DNA from: an uncultured Collinsella sp.
Lineage (GTDB): Bacteria; Actinomycetota; Coriobacteriia; Coriobacteriales; Coriobacteriaceae
Direction: 5' to 3'
Assembly (NCBI GenBank): GCA_902495945.1
Contig: CABUZD010000082.1
Span: forward strand, 1-7,447
Length of the DNA: 7,447 nucleotides
In this document: piece after piece, positions 1 to 6,090 of the stretch
Layout of the letters: each line of letters starts with the position of its first letter
Position numbering within the stretch: position 1 is the first letter of the stretch
The notes under the pieces: generated by a model
The model's input: the letters and a program-made list of their open reading frames with translations, nothing else
Databases searched by the model: none
What the model was told of the DNA's origin: nothing
Translations under genes and position numbers: made by a program

Positions 1-777
1 AATAAGCCCCATGGAGGCCGAGGCAAGAAGCTGGACCGCAATGATCACACCCGAAGCGACGGCATTCATTCCGCGACCCGCAAGCAACAGTGAGAAAAAG
101 TCTTCCAGGGCGACAAAAGCAAATGCCTGAGAGCAGTCCATGATGAACGCTGAACGAAGAATGCCGTTACGCGCAATAGCGGCACCGATCATCTTCGGGC
201 TAATTCCACGCTTAGGTGTCGCTGTAGTGTCCCCTCTTCGCATCTCAGGAATGCAGACAACGACAACCAACGTCAACACCATTGCGATGATATCCGCCAA
301 AAGACCAATGAGATACGCGTCAGCGGACGAAATGAAACCGCCCACACAAGCGGAGAGGGCATAAGAGGCATAGAAAACAAATCGCTCAACGACATTAAGC
401 CTTACGAGCTGGTCCAGAGAGACGCTGTCAATGTAAATCGCTTCCATGGACCCGCTCATACATGCAGCGGCAAAACCTTTGAGAGCAAACGCGCCGATTA
501 AAAGCAGAGGAGAACGGACGAGAAGCAGGGCGGCGTAGTATCCAAGCATCCCCACGACGCCAACGAGACCACTTGTCTTTCGTCCAAACCTATCGGCAAT
601 ATAGCCAGTGGGAACTTCAAGGATGAACTTGCTCACTTGATATGCAATCATCATGCTAGAAATCGCCACCATCGAGAATCCGACGAATTCAAGGTAAACC
701 GTCAGAAAATACAAAATGGTGCTGAAGTTCGACAGAAAAACAAACGTCATATAAAGCAAAACCGTACGGTTTTTCAT
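1..777 (-). CDS. MFS transporter, partial (C-terminal part beyond left edge)
   Basis: An open frame runs from ATG at 777 to the first base of the window without a stop, giving the first 259 residues of a major facilitator superfamily permease, which is usually about 400 residues. Hydrophobic segments lie near residues 7-28, 36-55, 70-87, 90-110, 132-150 and 154-177, followed by a charged loop (178-195) that fits the central cytoplasmic loop. The loop 2-3 signature is clear: E54-V-P-T-G, then G58-Y-I-A-D62-R63-F-G-R-K67. The segment S108-G-S-M-E-A-I-Y-I-D117 resembles a group of MFS proteins annotated only as general or drug-type exporters, so the substrate is unknown. A TGGAGG ribosome site ends 6 bases before the ATG. 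The gene lies 119 bases downstream of the LysR-type regulator on the same strand and is its probable target. Codons end in G/C less often than in the core genes (11 of the first 20), suggesting an accessory origin. Confidence 0.9.
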   Translation of the reverse strand, partial: MKNRTVLLYMTFVFLSNFSTILYFLTVYLEFVGFSMVAISSMMIAYQVSKFILEVPTGYIADRFGRKTSGLVGVVGMLGYYAALLLVRSPLLLIGAFALKGFAAACMSGSMEAIYIDSVSLDQLVRLNVVERFVFYASYALSACVGGFISSADAYLIGLLADIIAMVLTLVVVVCIPEMRRGDTTATPKRGISPKMIGAAIARNGILRSAFIMDCSQAFAFVALEDFFSLLLAGRGMNAVASGVIIAVQLLASASMGLI

Positions 778-859
778 GCTCCGCCCTCCAAGAGTCAACA
801 ATCTAAATCGGAATCTTGGAAAAGCATGAGGGCAAAGCCGTCAGTCATGTGTTACAAGG

Positions 860-878
860 CGTCAACATTCACTTGACG
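860..878. promoter_or_regulatory. Palindrome CGTCAA-N7-TTGACG, candidate LysR-type operator
   Basis: A perfect inverted repeat with 6-base arms (860-865 and 873-878) and a 7-base centre lies in the gap between lysR and the MFS gene, about 85 bases upstream of the transporter start. LysR-type regulators bind interrupted dyads with a 7-base centre, so the geometry fits, although the usual T-N11-A pattern is not met exactly (TCAA-N7-TTGA is T-N13-A). No convincing -10/-35 pair was found beside it. The role is inferred. Confidence 0.35.
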
Positions 879-882
879 ACAC

Positions 883-898
883 GAGGCCAAATGGCCTC
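883..898 (-). other. Small stem-loop overlapping the lysR stop codon
   Basis: GAGGCC (883-888) and GGCCTC (893-898) form a perfect 6-bp stem with a 4-base loop, starting inside the TGA stop of the LysR gene on the minus strand. No T-tract follows, so it is not a standard intrinsic terminator. It may be a weak pause or a 3' end stabiliser between lysR and the MFS gene. Confidence 0.3.
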
Positions 899-1787
899 AC
901 GAAGCAAGATGACGCAATAGGTGAAGAAATACCGTCTGGTGTCGATCGGTCCAGGCATTTTGTCGATAGCAAAAGTAGATGGGCAAGGCTACGTCATGCG
1001 AACCTTCAATAGAGTACTCGCTCACTTCCGACCCATCTGATGCGAGAGAAGAGCCAGAAAAACCCAATATCAATCCCCCGGCTTGAAGAAACTCAGCCTG
1101 CGCTCTGTTTCCGTATTCGACGTCGCGGAAGCGGAAATTAACCAGCTGAGCTTCGGGGCATTGATTGATCGCATTGAGACAGGGCGACAAATTAATGGGA
1201 ACAGCTAACCTGCCGCCCAGTAACTCACGAACGGTCATAGCACCCACAGATTGATGACCCGCTGGGCACGAAAGAACCTTGAGCTCCTTTTCACCCAAGT
1301 ATTTCGAAGAAAGGACACTGTCCCTTGGTTCCTCAAATGAGATGGCCGCATCCGAAATGCCAAGCACAAGTGATTCAAAGCATGTAGCCGTTGGCTGATG
1401 CCACACATCAAGGTGAATCTGAGGGTGCGAGCTTTCAAACGAGTCGTACCAGTTTTCGGAAAAAAGACGCCCCCGCCCGTGAAGACAGGGGACGTAAAGA
1501 CGAAAGTGGCCGTCGGGCGAAACGCCACCGTTCCCCGATTGGGTGTACTTTTTGAGATCGTCGACTTGTGCCAGGATCACGCGTGCACGACGCGCAAATT
1601 CTCTGCCCGCCGGAGACAAAACAGCCTCCCCCGCCGATCGATTGAGCAAAACGTTCTGATACTCAGACTCCAGTTTCTTAATTGCCGACGAGACAGCCTG
1701 TGGGCTCACGTGAACGGCGCGAGCCGCTTTGCGCACGCCGCCGTAGTTCGCTACCGCTTGAAGGTATTCGAGTTGAGAAAACTGCAT
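897..1787 (-). CDS. LysR-type transcriptional regulator
   Basis: The product is 296 residues, the normal length for this family. The N-terminal winged helix-turn-helix is clear: residues 1-60 begin MQFSQLEYLQAV, the recognition region is about residues 18-40 (KAARAVHVSPQAVSSAIKKLE), and the wing follows (LLNRSAGEAVLSPAG, about 47-61). A linker helix (about 62-85) leads into a substrate-binding domain from about residue 92 that is divergent, so no ligand can be named. A GGAG ribosome site 6 bases before the ATG supports the start. The gene starts 41 bases after the hinT stop and is followed by the MFS transporter on the same strand, so its likely job is to control that transporter in response to a small molecule. 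LysR-type genes are often divergent from their target; the tandem order here is less common. Third-position G/C is lower than in the core genes (12 of the first 20 codons). Confidence 0.93.
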   Translation of the reverse strand: MQFSQLEYLQAVANYGGVRKAARAVHVSPQAVSSAIKKLESEYQNVLLNRSAGEAVLSPAGREFARRARVILAQVDDLKKYTQSGNGGVSPDGHFRLYVPCLHGRGRLFSENWYDSFESSHPQIHLDVWHQPTATCFESLVLGISDAAISFEEPRDSVLSSKYLGEKELKVLSCPAGHQSVGAMTVRELLGGRLAVPINLSPCLNAINQCPEAQLVNFRFRDVEYGNRAQAEFLQAGGLILGFSGSSLASDGSEVSEYSIEGSHDVALPIYFCYRQNAWTDRHQTVFLHLLRHLAS

Positions 1788-1828
1788 AGGTTACTCCAAA
1801 GGCAGCCAAGGCGACGGGCCGTGCGTCC

Positions 1829-2164
1829 TCAGATGAGGTTCTCGCCCAGGTTCTTGCCGCCGAGGACGTGCATGTGGAAGTGCATGACGGTCTGACCGGC
1901 GTTGACGCCCTTGTTGGAGATGACGCGGAAACCGTCCTCCAGACCCTTGGCCTTGGCGACCTCCTGGATGGCGTGGGCCATGGCGCCCATGGTCTCGGCG
2001 GGCACGTTATCGGCGATGTCACTGTAGTGCTTCTTGGGGATCACGAGCGTGTGGACCGGCGCCTGGGGATTGAGGTCGTCGAACGCGATGACCTGGTCAT
2101 CCTCGTAGACGACGGTCGAGGGGATCTCGTGGTTGGCAATTTTGCAGAAGATGCAATCACACAT
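1829..2164 (-). CDS. hinT: Histidine triad (HIT/HINT) nucleotide-binding protein
   Basis: The 111-residue product matches the HINT branch of the HIT superfamily, cytosolic dimers that hydrolyse purine nucleoside phosphoramidates and related aminoacyl-adenylates. The triad is H95-F-H97-M-H99-V-L, with H97 expected to be the nucleophile. Other family marks are C4-I-F-C7-K at the N terminus (a Cys pair that with H46 and H95 could bind zinc, as in some bacterial members), Y20-E-D-D, F28-D-D-L-N-P-Q-A-P-V-H38 and L40-V-I-P-K-K-H46. ATG at 2164 was chosen because an AAAGGA ribosome site ends 7 bases before it; a GTG 18 bases upstream is in frame but would place that site inside the gene. The gene follows xseB by 49 bases and probably has its own promoter in that gap. 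The symbol is by family resemblance. Confidence 0.93.
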   Translation of the reverse strand: MCDCIFCKIANHEIPSTVVYEDDQVIAFDDLNPQAPVHTLVIPKKHYSDIADNVPAETMGAMAHAIQEVAKAKGLEDGFRVISNKGVNAGQTVMHFHMHVLGGKNLGENLI

Positions 2165-2183
2165 GGTTGGTTCCTTTCTCACA

Positions 2184-2223
2184 GACCAAGGTAATTATAT
2201 TTGGTCGGGATGGTTAGAACGAA
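2184..2223 (-). promoter_or_regulatory. Candidate hinT promoter nested in an inverted repeat
   Basis: On the minus strand a perfect TATAAT (2199-2194) lies 29 bases before the hinT ATG, predicting a leader of roughly 23 bases. The -35 is poor (TTCGTT at 2223-2218, 18-base spacing) and falls in the last codons of xseB. The -10 is flanked by GACCAA (2184-2189) and TTGGTC (2201-2206), a perfect 6-base inverted repeat that could hold an operator. This suggests hinT can be expressed separately from xseAB. Confidence 0.5.
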
Positions 2224-2480
2224 AGGTTGTCGTCGGTGTTGGCGGCTTCGCCGTCGGCGAGCACGTCGTTGCCGTCGACGTCCTTCAGGAGCACCGAGAC
2301 CTTCTGCTCGGCATCGGACAAGCGGGTACGCAGGCTCTTGAGGAGCTCGACGCCGCGGGTATAGCTCTCAAGCGACTCCTCGAGCTCCATATCACCCGAC
2401 TCCAAGCTGCGGATGATGAGCTCCAACTCCTGTGAAGCCTGCTTGTACGTAAGCTGCTCGACCGGGGTCTTCTCTGCCAT
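2214..2480 (-). CDS. xseB: Exodeoxyribonuclease VII small subunit
   Basis: The 88-residue product is the XseB subunit, several copies of which bind the long C-terminal helix of XseA to make exonuclease VII, which degrades single-stranded DNA to oligonucleotides in repair. The family pattern is complete: Y12-K-Q-A-S-Q-E-L-E20, I23-R-S-L-E27-S-G-D/E-M-E-L-E-E-S36, then Y40-T-R-G43-V-E-L-L-K, and L54-S-D-A-E-Q-K-V61 on a helical hairpin. A short acidic tail (about residues 67-88) extends beyond the core. An AGGAAAGGAA ribosome site precedes the ATG. It lies 42 bases downstream of xseA, the usual pairing, and the two are probably co-transcribed. Confidence 0.96.
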   Translation of the reverse strand: MAEKTPVEQLTYKQASQELELIIRSLESGDMELEESLESYTRGVELLKSLRTRLSDAEQKVSVLLKDVDGNDVLADGEAANTDDNLSF

Positions 2481-2522
2481 ATCTGTTTCCTTTCCTAAAG
2501 GTTTATCGCTATGAAACGCGGC

Positions 2523-3974
2523 CTACTCGACCGTATCGACCGTTGCCGCCACGTTGCCGTCTGCCATGCGCACGCGAATGGCGTCACCGGGCTTAAAGGT
2601 CTTGGCGCTCGTGGCCACCCCATCATCGCTGTACGCGATGGAATAACCACGGGCAAGCACCTTGAGCGGCGACAGGGCATCGAGCGAGGCTGCCGCACGG
2701 CCCAGGTCGGATGCTGGCTTGTTGAGCATCGTGCGCCCCTGGTACTCCAGGCGGGAGCTTGCGAGCGTGAGCGCATGGCGCTTGCCATCGAGTCCTGAGG
2801 TGCTTGCGATCAAGCGCTCGGGCAGACGCTCAAAGTTGGAGCGGAATGCCCCAACCGAACGCGTTATGGCGCCGGACAAACGATCGGCCGTCAGGGCAAG
2901 CTCAGACTCGCGACGCTCAACCATAAACGTTGGGTCGTTGAGGAACGGGCGGCACGCAGCCGCATCGAGCGCATCGCCCAAGCGAGCCGTATAGGTATCC
3001 CAGGCACGGCGACCGCGCTGATCGAGCATCTCCAGGTCGACCTGGGCCGACCCAATCATCGATGCCATCGCAGCACCCAGACGTTGATAGCGCGCCTCGA
3101 GCACATCGGCCAACTCCGTCATAGCCGGCGCCACCGATTCGGCCGCCGCCGTAGGCGTGGAGGCGCGACGGTCGCTCACCATGTCGCAAATCGAGGTATC
3201 GGGCTCATGGCCAATGCCGGTCACCACGGGCACGGGACAAGCCGCCACCGCGCGGGCAAGCTCCTCGTCATTAAAGGTCATGAGGTCCTCAAAGGAGCCG
3301 CCGCCGCGCACCAACAAAATACAGTCGGGCGCCGGCGTAATGGAAGCGGCGCGGCGCAGGCCCTCAATGAGCTCTGTCGGCGCACCCTCGCCTTGTACCT
3401 TGGCACCCACGCAGACGAGCTCGACGAGCGGGTTGCGACGACGCAATGTGCGCTTGACGTCGTCGATTACGGCACCCGAAAGCGAGGTGACGACCGCCAC
3501 GCGGGAGCAGAACACCGGGATGCGGCGCTTGCGCGCTTCGTCCATCAGACCCTCACGGCGTAGCTTTTCGGCCAGTTGCGCCACTTGTTGACGCAGCAGA
3601 CCCTCCCCCGCCAGCGAAAACGAGCGAGCGACAAAGCTCATGCGGCCCGTAGCCTTATAGAGATTGAAGCTGCCCTTAAAGCTCACCTGCATACCGTCGC
3701 GCAGATCGAACGTGCGCTTGAGATAGGCACCCTTCCAAATGATGCAGTCAACGGCGGCCGAATCGTCCTTGATCTGGAAATAGCAGTGGCCGCTTCGGGC
3801 GTTAGGACCACGAAAACCCGTGACCTCGCCCAAGACGCTCAGCTGCGGAATGGCATCGAGCGCACCGGCGGCAATCTCCACCGCCTGGCTCACGCTGAGC
3901 TCCTTGCGCTCTTGCTCGTCCGAACCGTCGAACTCGGCGGAAACGGCATTACCGGTTAGGTTCCAGCCTGCCAC
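2523..3974 (-). CDS. xseA: Exodeoxyribonuclease VII large subunit
   Basis: The 483-residue product is the catalytic subunit of exonuclease VII, which digests single-stranded DNA from both ends without needing a metal ion in the E. coli enzyme. An OB-fold for DNA binding spans about residues 27-120 (L48-G-E-V-T-G-F-R, C64-Y-F-Q-I-K-D). The catalytic domain carries the family motifs: V161-V-T-S near 161-169, R223-G-G-G-S-F-E-D-L231, G253-I-G-H-E-P-D259, and D268-R-R-A-S-T-P-T-A-A-A-E279. A long helical region (about 285-430) for XseB docking is followed by the conserved L434-S-P-L-K-V-L-A-R-G-Y-S-I446. A roughly 20-residue acidic N-terminal extension precedes the OB-fold. The start is GTG, strongly supported by an AAAGGAGG site ending 4 bases before it. 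Length is slightly above the E. coli protein (about 456). Confidence 0.97.
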   Translation of the reverse strand: MAGWNLTGNAVSAEFDGSDEQERKELSVSQAVEIAAGALDAIPQLSVLGEVTGFRGPNARSGHCYFQIKDDSAAVDCIIWKGAYLKRTFDLRDGMQVSFKGSFNLYKATGRMSFVARSFSLAGEGLLRQQVAQLAEKLRREGLMDEARKRRIPVFCSRVAVVTSLSGAVIDDVKRTLRRRNPLVELVCVGAKVQGEGAPTELIEGLRRAASITPAPDCILLVRGGGSFEDLMTFNDEELARAVAACPVPVVTGIGHEPDTSICDMVSDRRASTPTAAAESVAPAMTELADVLEARYQRLGAAMASMIGSAQVDLEMLDQRGRRAWDTYTARLGDALDAAACRPFLNDPTFMVERRESELALTADRLSGAITRSVGAFRSNFERLPERLIASTSGLDGKRHALTLASSRLEYQGRTMLNKPASDLGRAAASLDALSPLKVLARGYSIAYSDDGVATSAKTFKPGDAIRVRMADGNVAATVDTVE

Positions 3975-4043
3975 GCAGCCTCCTTTCGTTATCGAGCACA
4001 GAGGCTCCGGCCCCGTGCGAAATTAAGTCCAACACATAGTACA

Positions 4044-4073
4044 GCGCCGCGAGGACACGAATCCCCGCGGCGC
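4044..4073 (-). terminator. G+C-rich hairpin after the peptidase gene, terminator-like
   Basis: GCGCCGCG (4044-4051) pairs perfectly with CGCGGCGC (4066-4073), and two further G:C pairs are possible inside the 14-base loop. It begins 16 bases after the peptidase stop and lies about 70 bases before the xseA start. No T-tract follows on the minus strand, so it is only terminator-like; it could be Rho-assisted, partial, or an RNA 3' end stabiliser. Confidence 0.45.
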
Positions 4074-4089
4074 CTGCCTGTCCCATTTG

Positions 4090-4794
4090 TTATCGGTTGG
4101 AGTTTCTGTTGTAGCGAGCCATAAGGTAGAGCAACTGAATGATCGAAGTGAGCGCTGCAGCCACATAGGTAAGCGCGGCTGCCGTCAGTACCTTCTTGGC
4201 GCCGTTGACCTGCTTGGAGCTCATGCCCGACTGCTCGATGTACGCCACAGCACGTCGGCTGGCGTCAATCTCGACAGGCAACGTAACGAGTTGGAACAGC
4301 ACACTAAACGAGAAGAAGATCAACGCGAGGGTCGTGAGCCCGGCAATGTTCATAAACAGGCCCAAGAGTAACACGATGGTCCAGGTGTTCTGGGTAAAGT
4401 TGACGACCGGCACGAGGGCGGTACGCACTTTCATCATGGCATAGCCGCTTTGACGCTGGGCGGCATGGCCCGCCTCGTGGCAGGCGACGGCAACGCTTGC
4501 GACCGAACCGCCCGAACGGTTGGCATCCGACAGATACAGGTTGTTGTCCTGCGGGTTGTAATGGTCGGTGAGCTCGCCAGCGACACCCTTGATACCCACG
4601 GCGCTACAACCGTTGGCATCGAGCATGCGGCGAGCGACTGTGGCACCCGTATCGCCGTCCGAGCGAACCTTGGACCAGGTTTTGTACGTCGAGTTGATAT
4701 AGTTCTGTGCGGCAAGGCCAAGCACCGTGCAGACAAGAACAACCAGCAGGTACAGCGGGTCGATGCCAAAGCCGTATCCATAGTAATAAGGCAT
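4090..4794 (-). CDS. Membrane zinc metallopeptidase, YugP family
   Basis: The 234-residue product belongs to the zinc-dependent membrane peptidases typified by Bacillus YugP (Zn_peptidase_2). The metal motif is H106-E107-A-G-H110, preceded by H78-Y-N-P-Q-D-N-N-L-Y-L-S89, which is conserved in the family; E175 in P-V-E-I-D-A-S is the likely third ligand. Predicted membrane segments lie near residues 11-31, 125-149, 152-173 and 203-226, with a Tyr/Gly-rich N terminus (PYYYGYGFG) typical of these proteins. The metal site falls between segments 1 and 2. Substrates are not established for the family; a role in membrane protein turnover is a guess. A GGAGG site ends 7 bases before the ATG. It is 64 bases downstream of rnd; a lone TAAAAT (minus strand, 4835-4830) lies in that gap without a convincing -35. 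Confidence 0.93.
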   Translation of the reverse strand: MPYYYGYGFGIDPLYLLVVLVCTVLGLAAQNYINSTYKTWSKVRSDGDTGATVARRMLDANGCSAVGIKGVAGELTDHYNPQDNNLYLSDANRSGGSVASVAVACHEAGHAAQRQSGYAMMKVRTALVPVVNFTQNTWTIVLLLGLFMNIAGLTTLALIFFSFSVLFQLVTLPVEIDASRRAVAYIEQSGMSSKQVNGAKKVLTAAALTYVAAALTSIIQLLYLMARYNRNSNR

Positions 4795-4858
4795 GCGAAT
4801 TCCTCCGAGTCGAGTTACACGTTGGAGGCATTTTACCCACTCAACCGGCTAGGCTTCC

Positions 4859-5992
4859 CTACAGGAGCTCGATTTTGCCGTCCTTCACCGTCAACCCCAT
4901 ATTGCCGGAAAGCAGATCGTCTAGGCGCGAGCCCACAAGCTCAAAGCGCCAACCTTCGCGCAGGCGGCTCTGCTCGGGATGCTCAATGTAGTCGGCCAGG
5001 TCATCGCGCGAGGCAATGACCGAGGTCGCAACGCCTGAGCGCTCGGCAACCAGGCGGATAAGCGCATACATAAGGTCAGTCACGCTCTCCAGCTCCGGCG
5101 AAATCTGACGATGTCCGCGCACCAAGAGCGGCAGGCGATCGTGCGGACAGCTCGCACCGCGCTTGATGGCCATGAGCGCACCGTCCACGTCGCGCTCCCC
5201 CAATTGATCGGTACCGCGAATGCTACGGAACTCCTCAACGCGCACGGGATTGCGCTTAACGAGCGCTAGCAGCGTGTCGTCGGACATGACCCACTTGCGC
5301 GGGATGTTACGGCGCTCGGCGCGGTCCTCGCGCCAGGCGGCGAGCTCGCGCGCGATACCCAGCTGATGACGGCTGCACGAATTGATGCGCTTGACCTTGC
5401 GGAACGCCTCGTGGCGATCGGCGCGATAGTGCGACTCGTCAGCCAGCGGGCGCAGCTCGTCGAGCACCCAGTCCACACGGCCCAGCTCGCGCAGGCGGCT
5501 CATCATCTCGGTATAGGCGACGATCAGGTACTTGACGTCATCGATCGCATACTCAATCTGCTTATCGGTCAGCGGGCGGCGCGACCAGTCGGTCAGTGAC
5601 TCGGTCTTGGGCAGCGATACGCCGCAGAACGTCTGAACAAGCGCGCCATACGAAATCTGCTGGCGCTCGCCCAAAAAGGCGGCGGCGACCTGCGTATCGA
5701 AAATCGGTCGTGGCAGCACGCCCACGGTATGGAGCATGACCTCCATATCCTGCGAGCACGCGTGGAAGACCTTGGTCACGCTCTCGTCGGCCATAAGCTC
5801 GGCCAGCGGCGATAGGTCGTCGATTACCAGGGGATCGACCGCGACGCTCTCAGCAGGGGTGGCAATCTGAACCAAACATAGACGCGGATGGAACGTGCGC
5901 TCGCGCAAAAACTCGGTATCGACGGCAATCGCGTCGAACTCACGGGCGCGCTGGCAAAAGTCGAGTAGAGCCTGATGTGTGGAAATGTACAT
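4859..5992 (-). CDS. rnd: Ribonuclease D
   Basis: The product (377 residues from ATG 5992) is a DEDD-family 3'-5' exoribonuclease that trims tRNA and other small RNA 3' ends in the cytosol. Counting from that Met, Exo I is D25-T-E27-F-L-R-E, Exo II is H77-A-C-S-Q-D82-M-E-V, and Exo III is Y148-A-I-D-D152-V-K-Y-L, so all DEDDy residues are present. An HRDC domain follows at about residues 205-270 (R208-H-Q-L, A218-W-R-E, N229-I-P-R-K-W-V-M), and a less conserved C-terminal region resembles a second HRDC-like half. A GTG at 6028 would add 12 residues. ATG was preferred because M-Y-I-S-T-H-Q-A-L aligns with the start of known RNase D proteins. Neither start has a good ribosome site, so the choice is not settled. 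It is the first gene of the leftward block and diverges from the lipid kinase. Confidence 0.94.
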   Translation of the reverse strand: MYISTHQALLDFCQRAREFDAIAVDTEFLRERTFHPRLCLVQIATPAESVAVDPLVIDDLSPLAELMADESVTKVFHACSQDMEVMLHTVGVLPRPIFDTQVAAAFLGERQQISYGALVQTFCGVSLPKTESLTDWSRRPLTDKQIEYAIDDVKYLIVAYTEMMSRLRELGRVDWVLDELRPLADESHYRADRHEAFRKVKRINSCSRHQLGIARELAAWREDRAERRNIPRKWVMSDDTLLALVKRNPVRVEEFRSIRGTDQLGERDVDGALMAIKRGASCPHDRLPLLVRGHRQISPELESVTDLMYALIRLVAERSGVATSVIASRDDLADYIEHPEQSRLREGWRFELVGSRLDDLLSGNMGLTVKDGKIELL

Positions 5993-6054
5993 ATCAACCC
6001 ATCGAATAAGGTTAGGCCCGAAAAACACGGGTAGGATATCGGCATTGCCTTACA

Positions 6055-6083
6055 ACTATACTCGGTTAGTCACAGAACGGGAA
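6055..6083 (-). promoter_or_regulatory. Candidate rnd promoter
   Basis: On the minus strand TATAGT (6060-6055) is a good -10, with a weak -35 (TTCCCG, 6083-6078) at 17-base spacing. Transcription would start near 6048, leaving a leader of about 56 bases to ATG 5992, or about 20 to GTG 6028. The -10 overlaps the plus-strand -10 of the lipid kinase. Confidence 0.4.
6057..6062 (+). promoter_or_regulatory. Candidate -10 element of the lipid kinase gene
   Basis: TATACT differs from the consensus by one base and lies 28 bases before the kinase ATG, predicting a leader of about 22 bases. No recognisable -35 lies 16-18 bases upstream. It shares four bases with the opposing rnd -10, so the two genes may be fired from one near-symmetric site. 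Confidence 0.4.
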
Positions 6084-6090
6084 CGTAAGT

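Noticed and set aside
860..865. TTGACG (minus strand) as -35 of the MFS gene
   Set aside because: No -10-like hexamer lies 16-18 bases downstream (GACGGC and ACGGCT are found), so it was kept only as one arm of the palindrome.
637..876. 79-codon open frame on the plus strand
   Set aside because: It overlaps the N-terminal coding part of the MFS gene and the lysR-MFS gap; composition is polar and unlike a known family, and no ribosome site is seen.
1398..1895. 165-codon open frame on the plus strand
   Set aside because: It covers the lysR helix-turn-helix and the end of hinT in antisense; both real genes are strongly supported.
3084..3563. 159-codon open frame on the plus strand
   Set aside because: It is antisense to the catalytic part of xseA and rich in His/Arg/Gly, as shadow frames are.
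4450..5019. 189-codon open frame on the plus strand
   Set aside because: It lies antisense across the peptidase and rnd genes, whose family motifs are unambiguous. Long antisense frames are expected in G+C-rich DNA, and its translation shows no domain.
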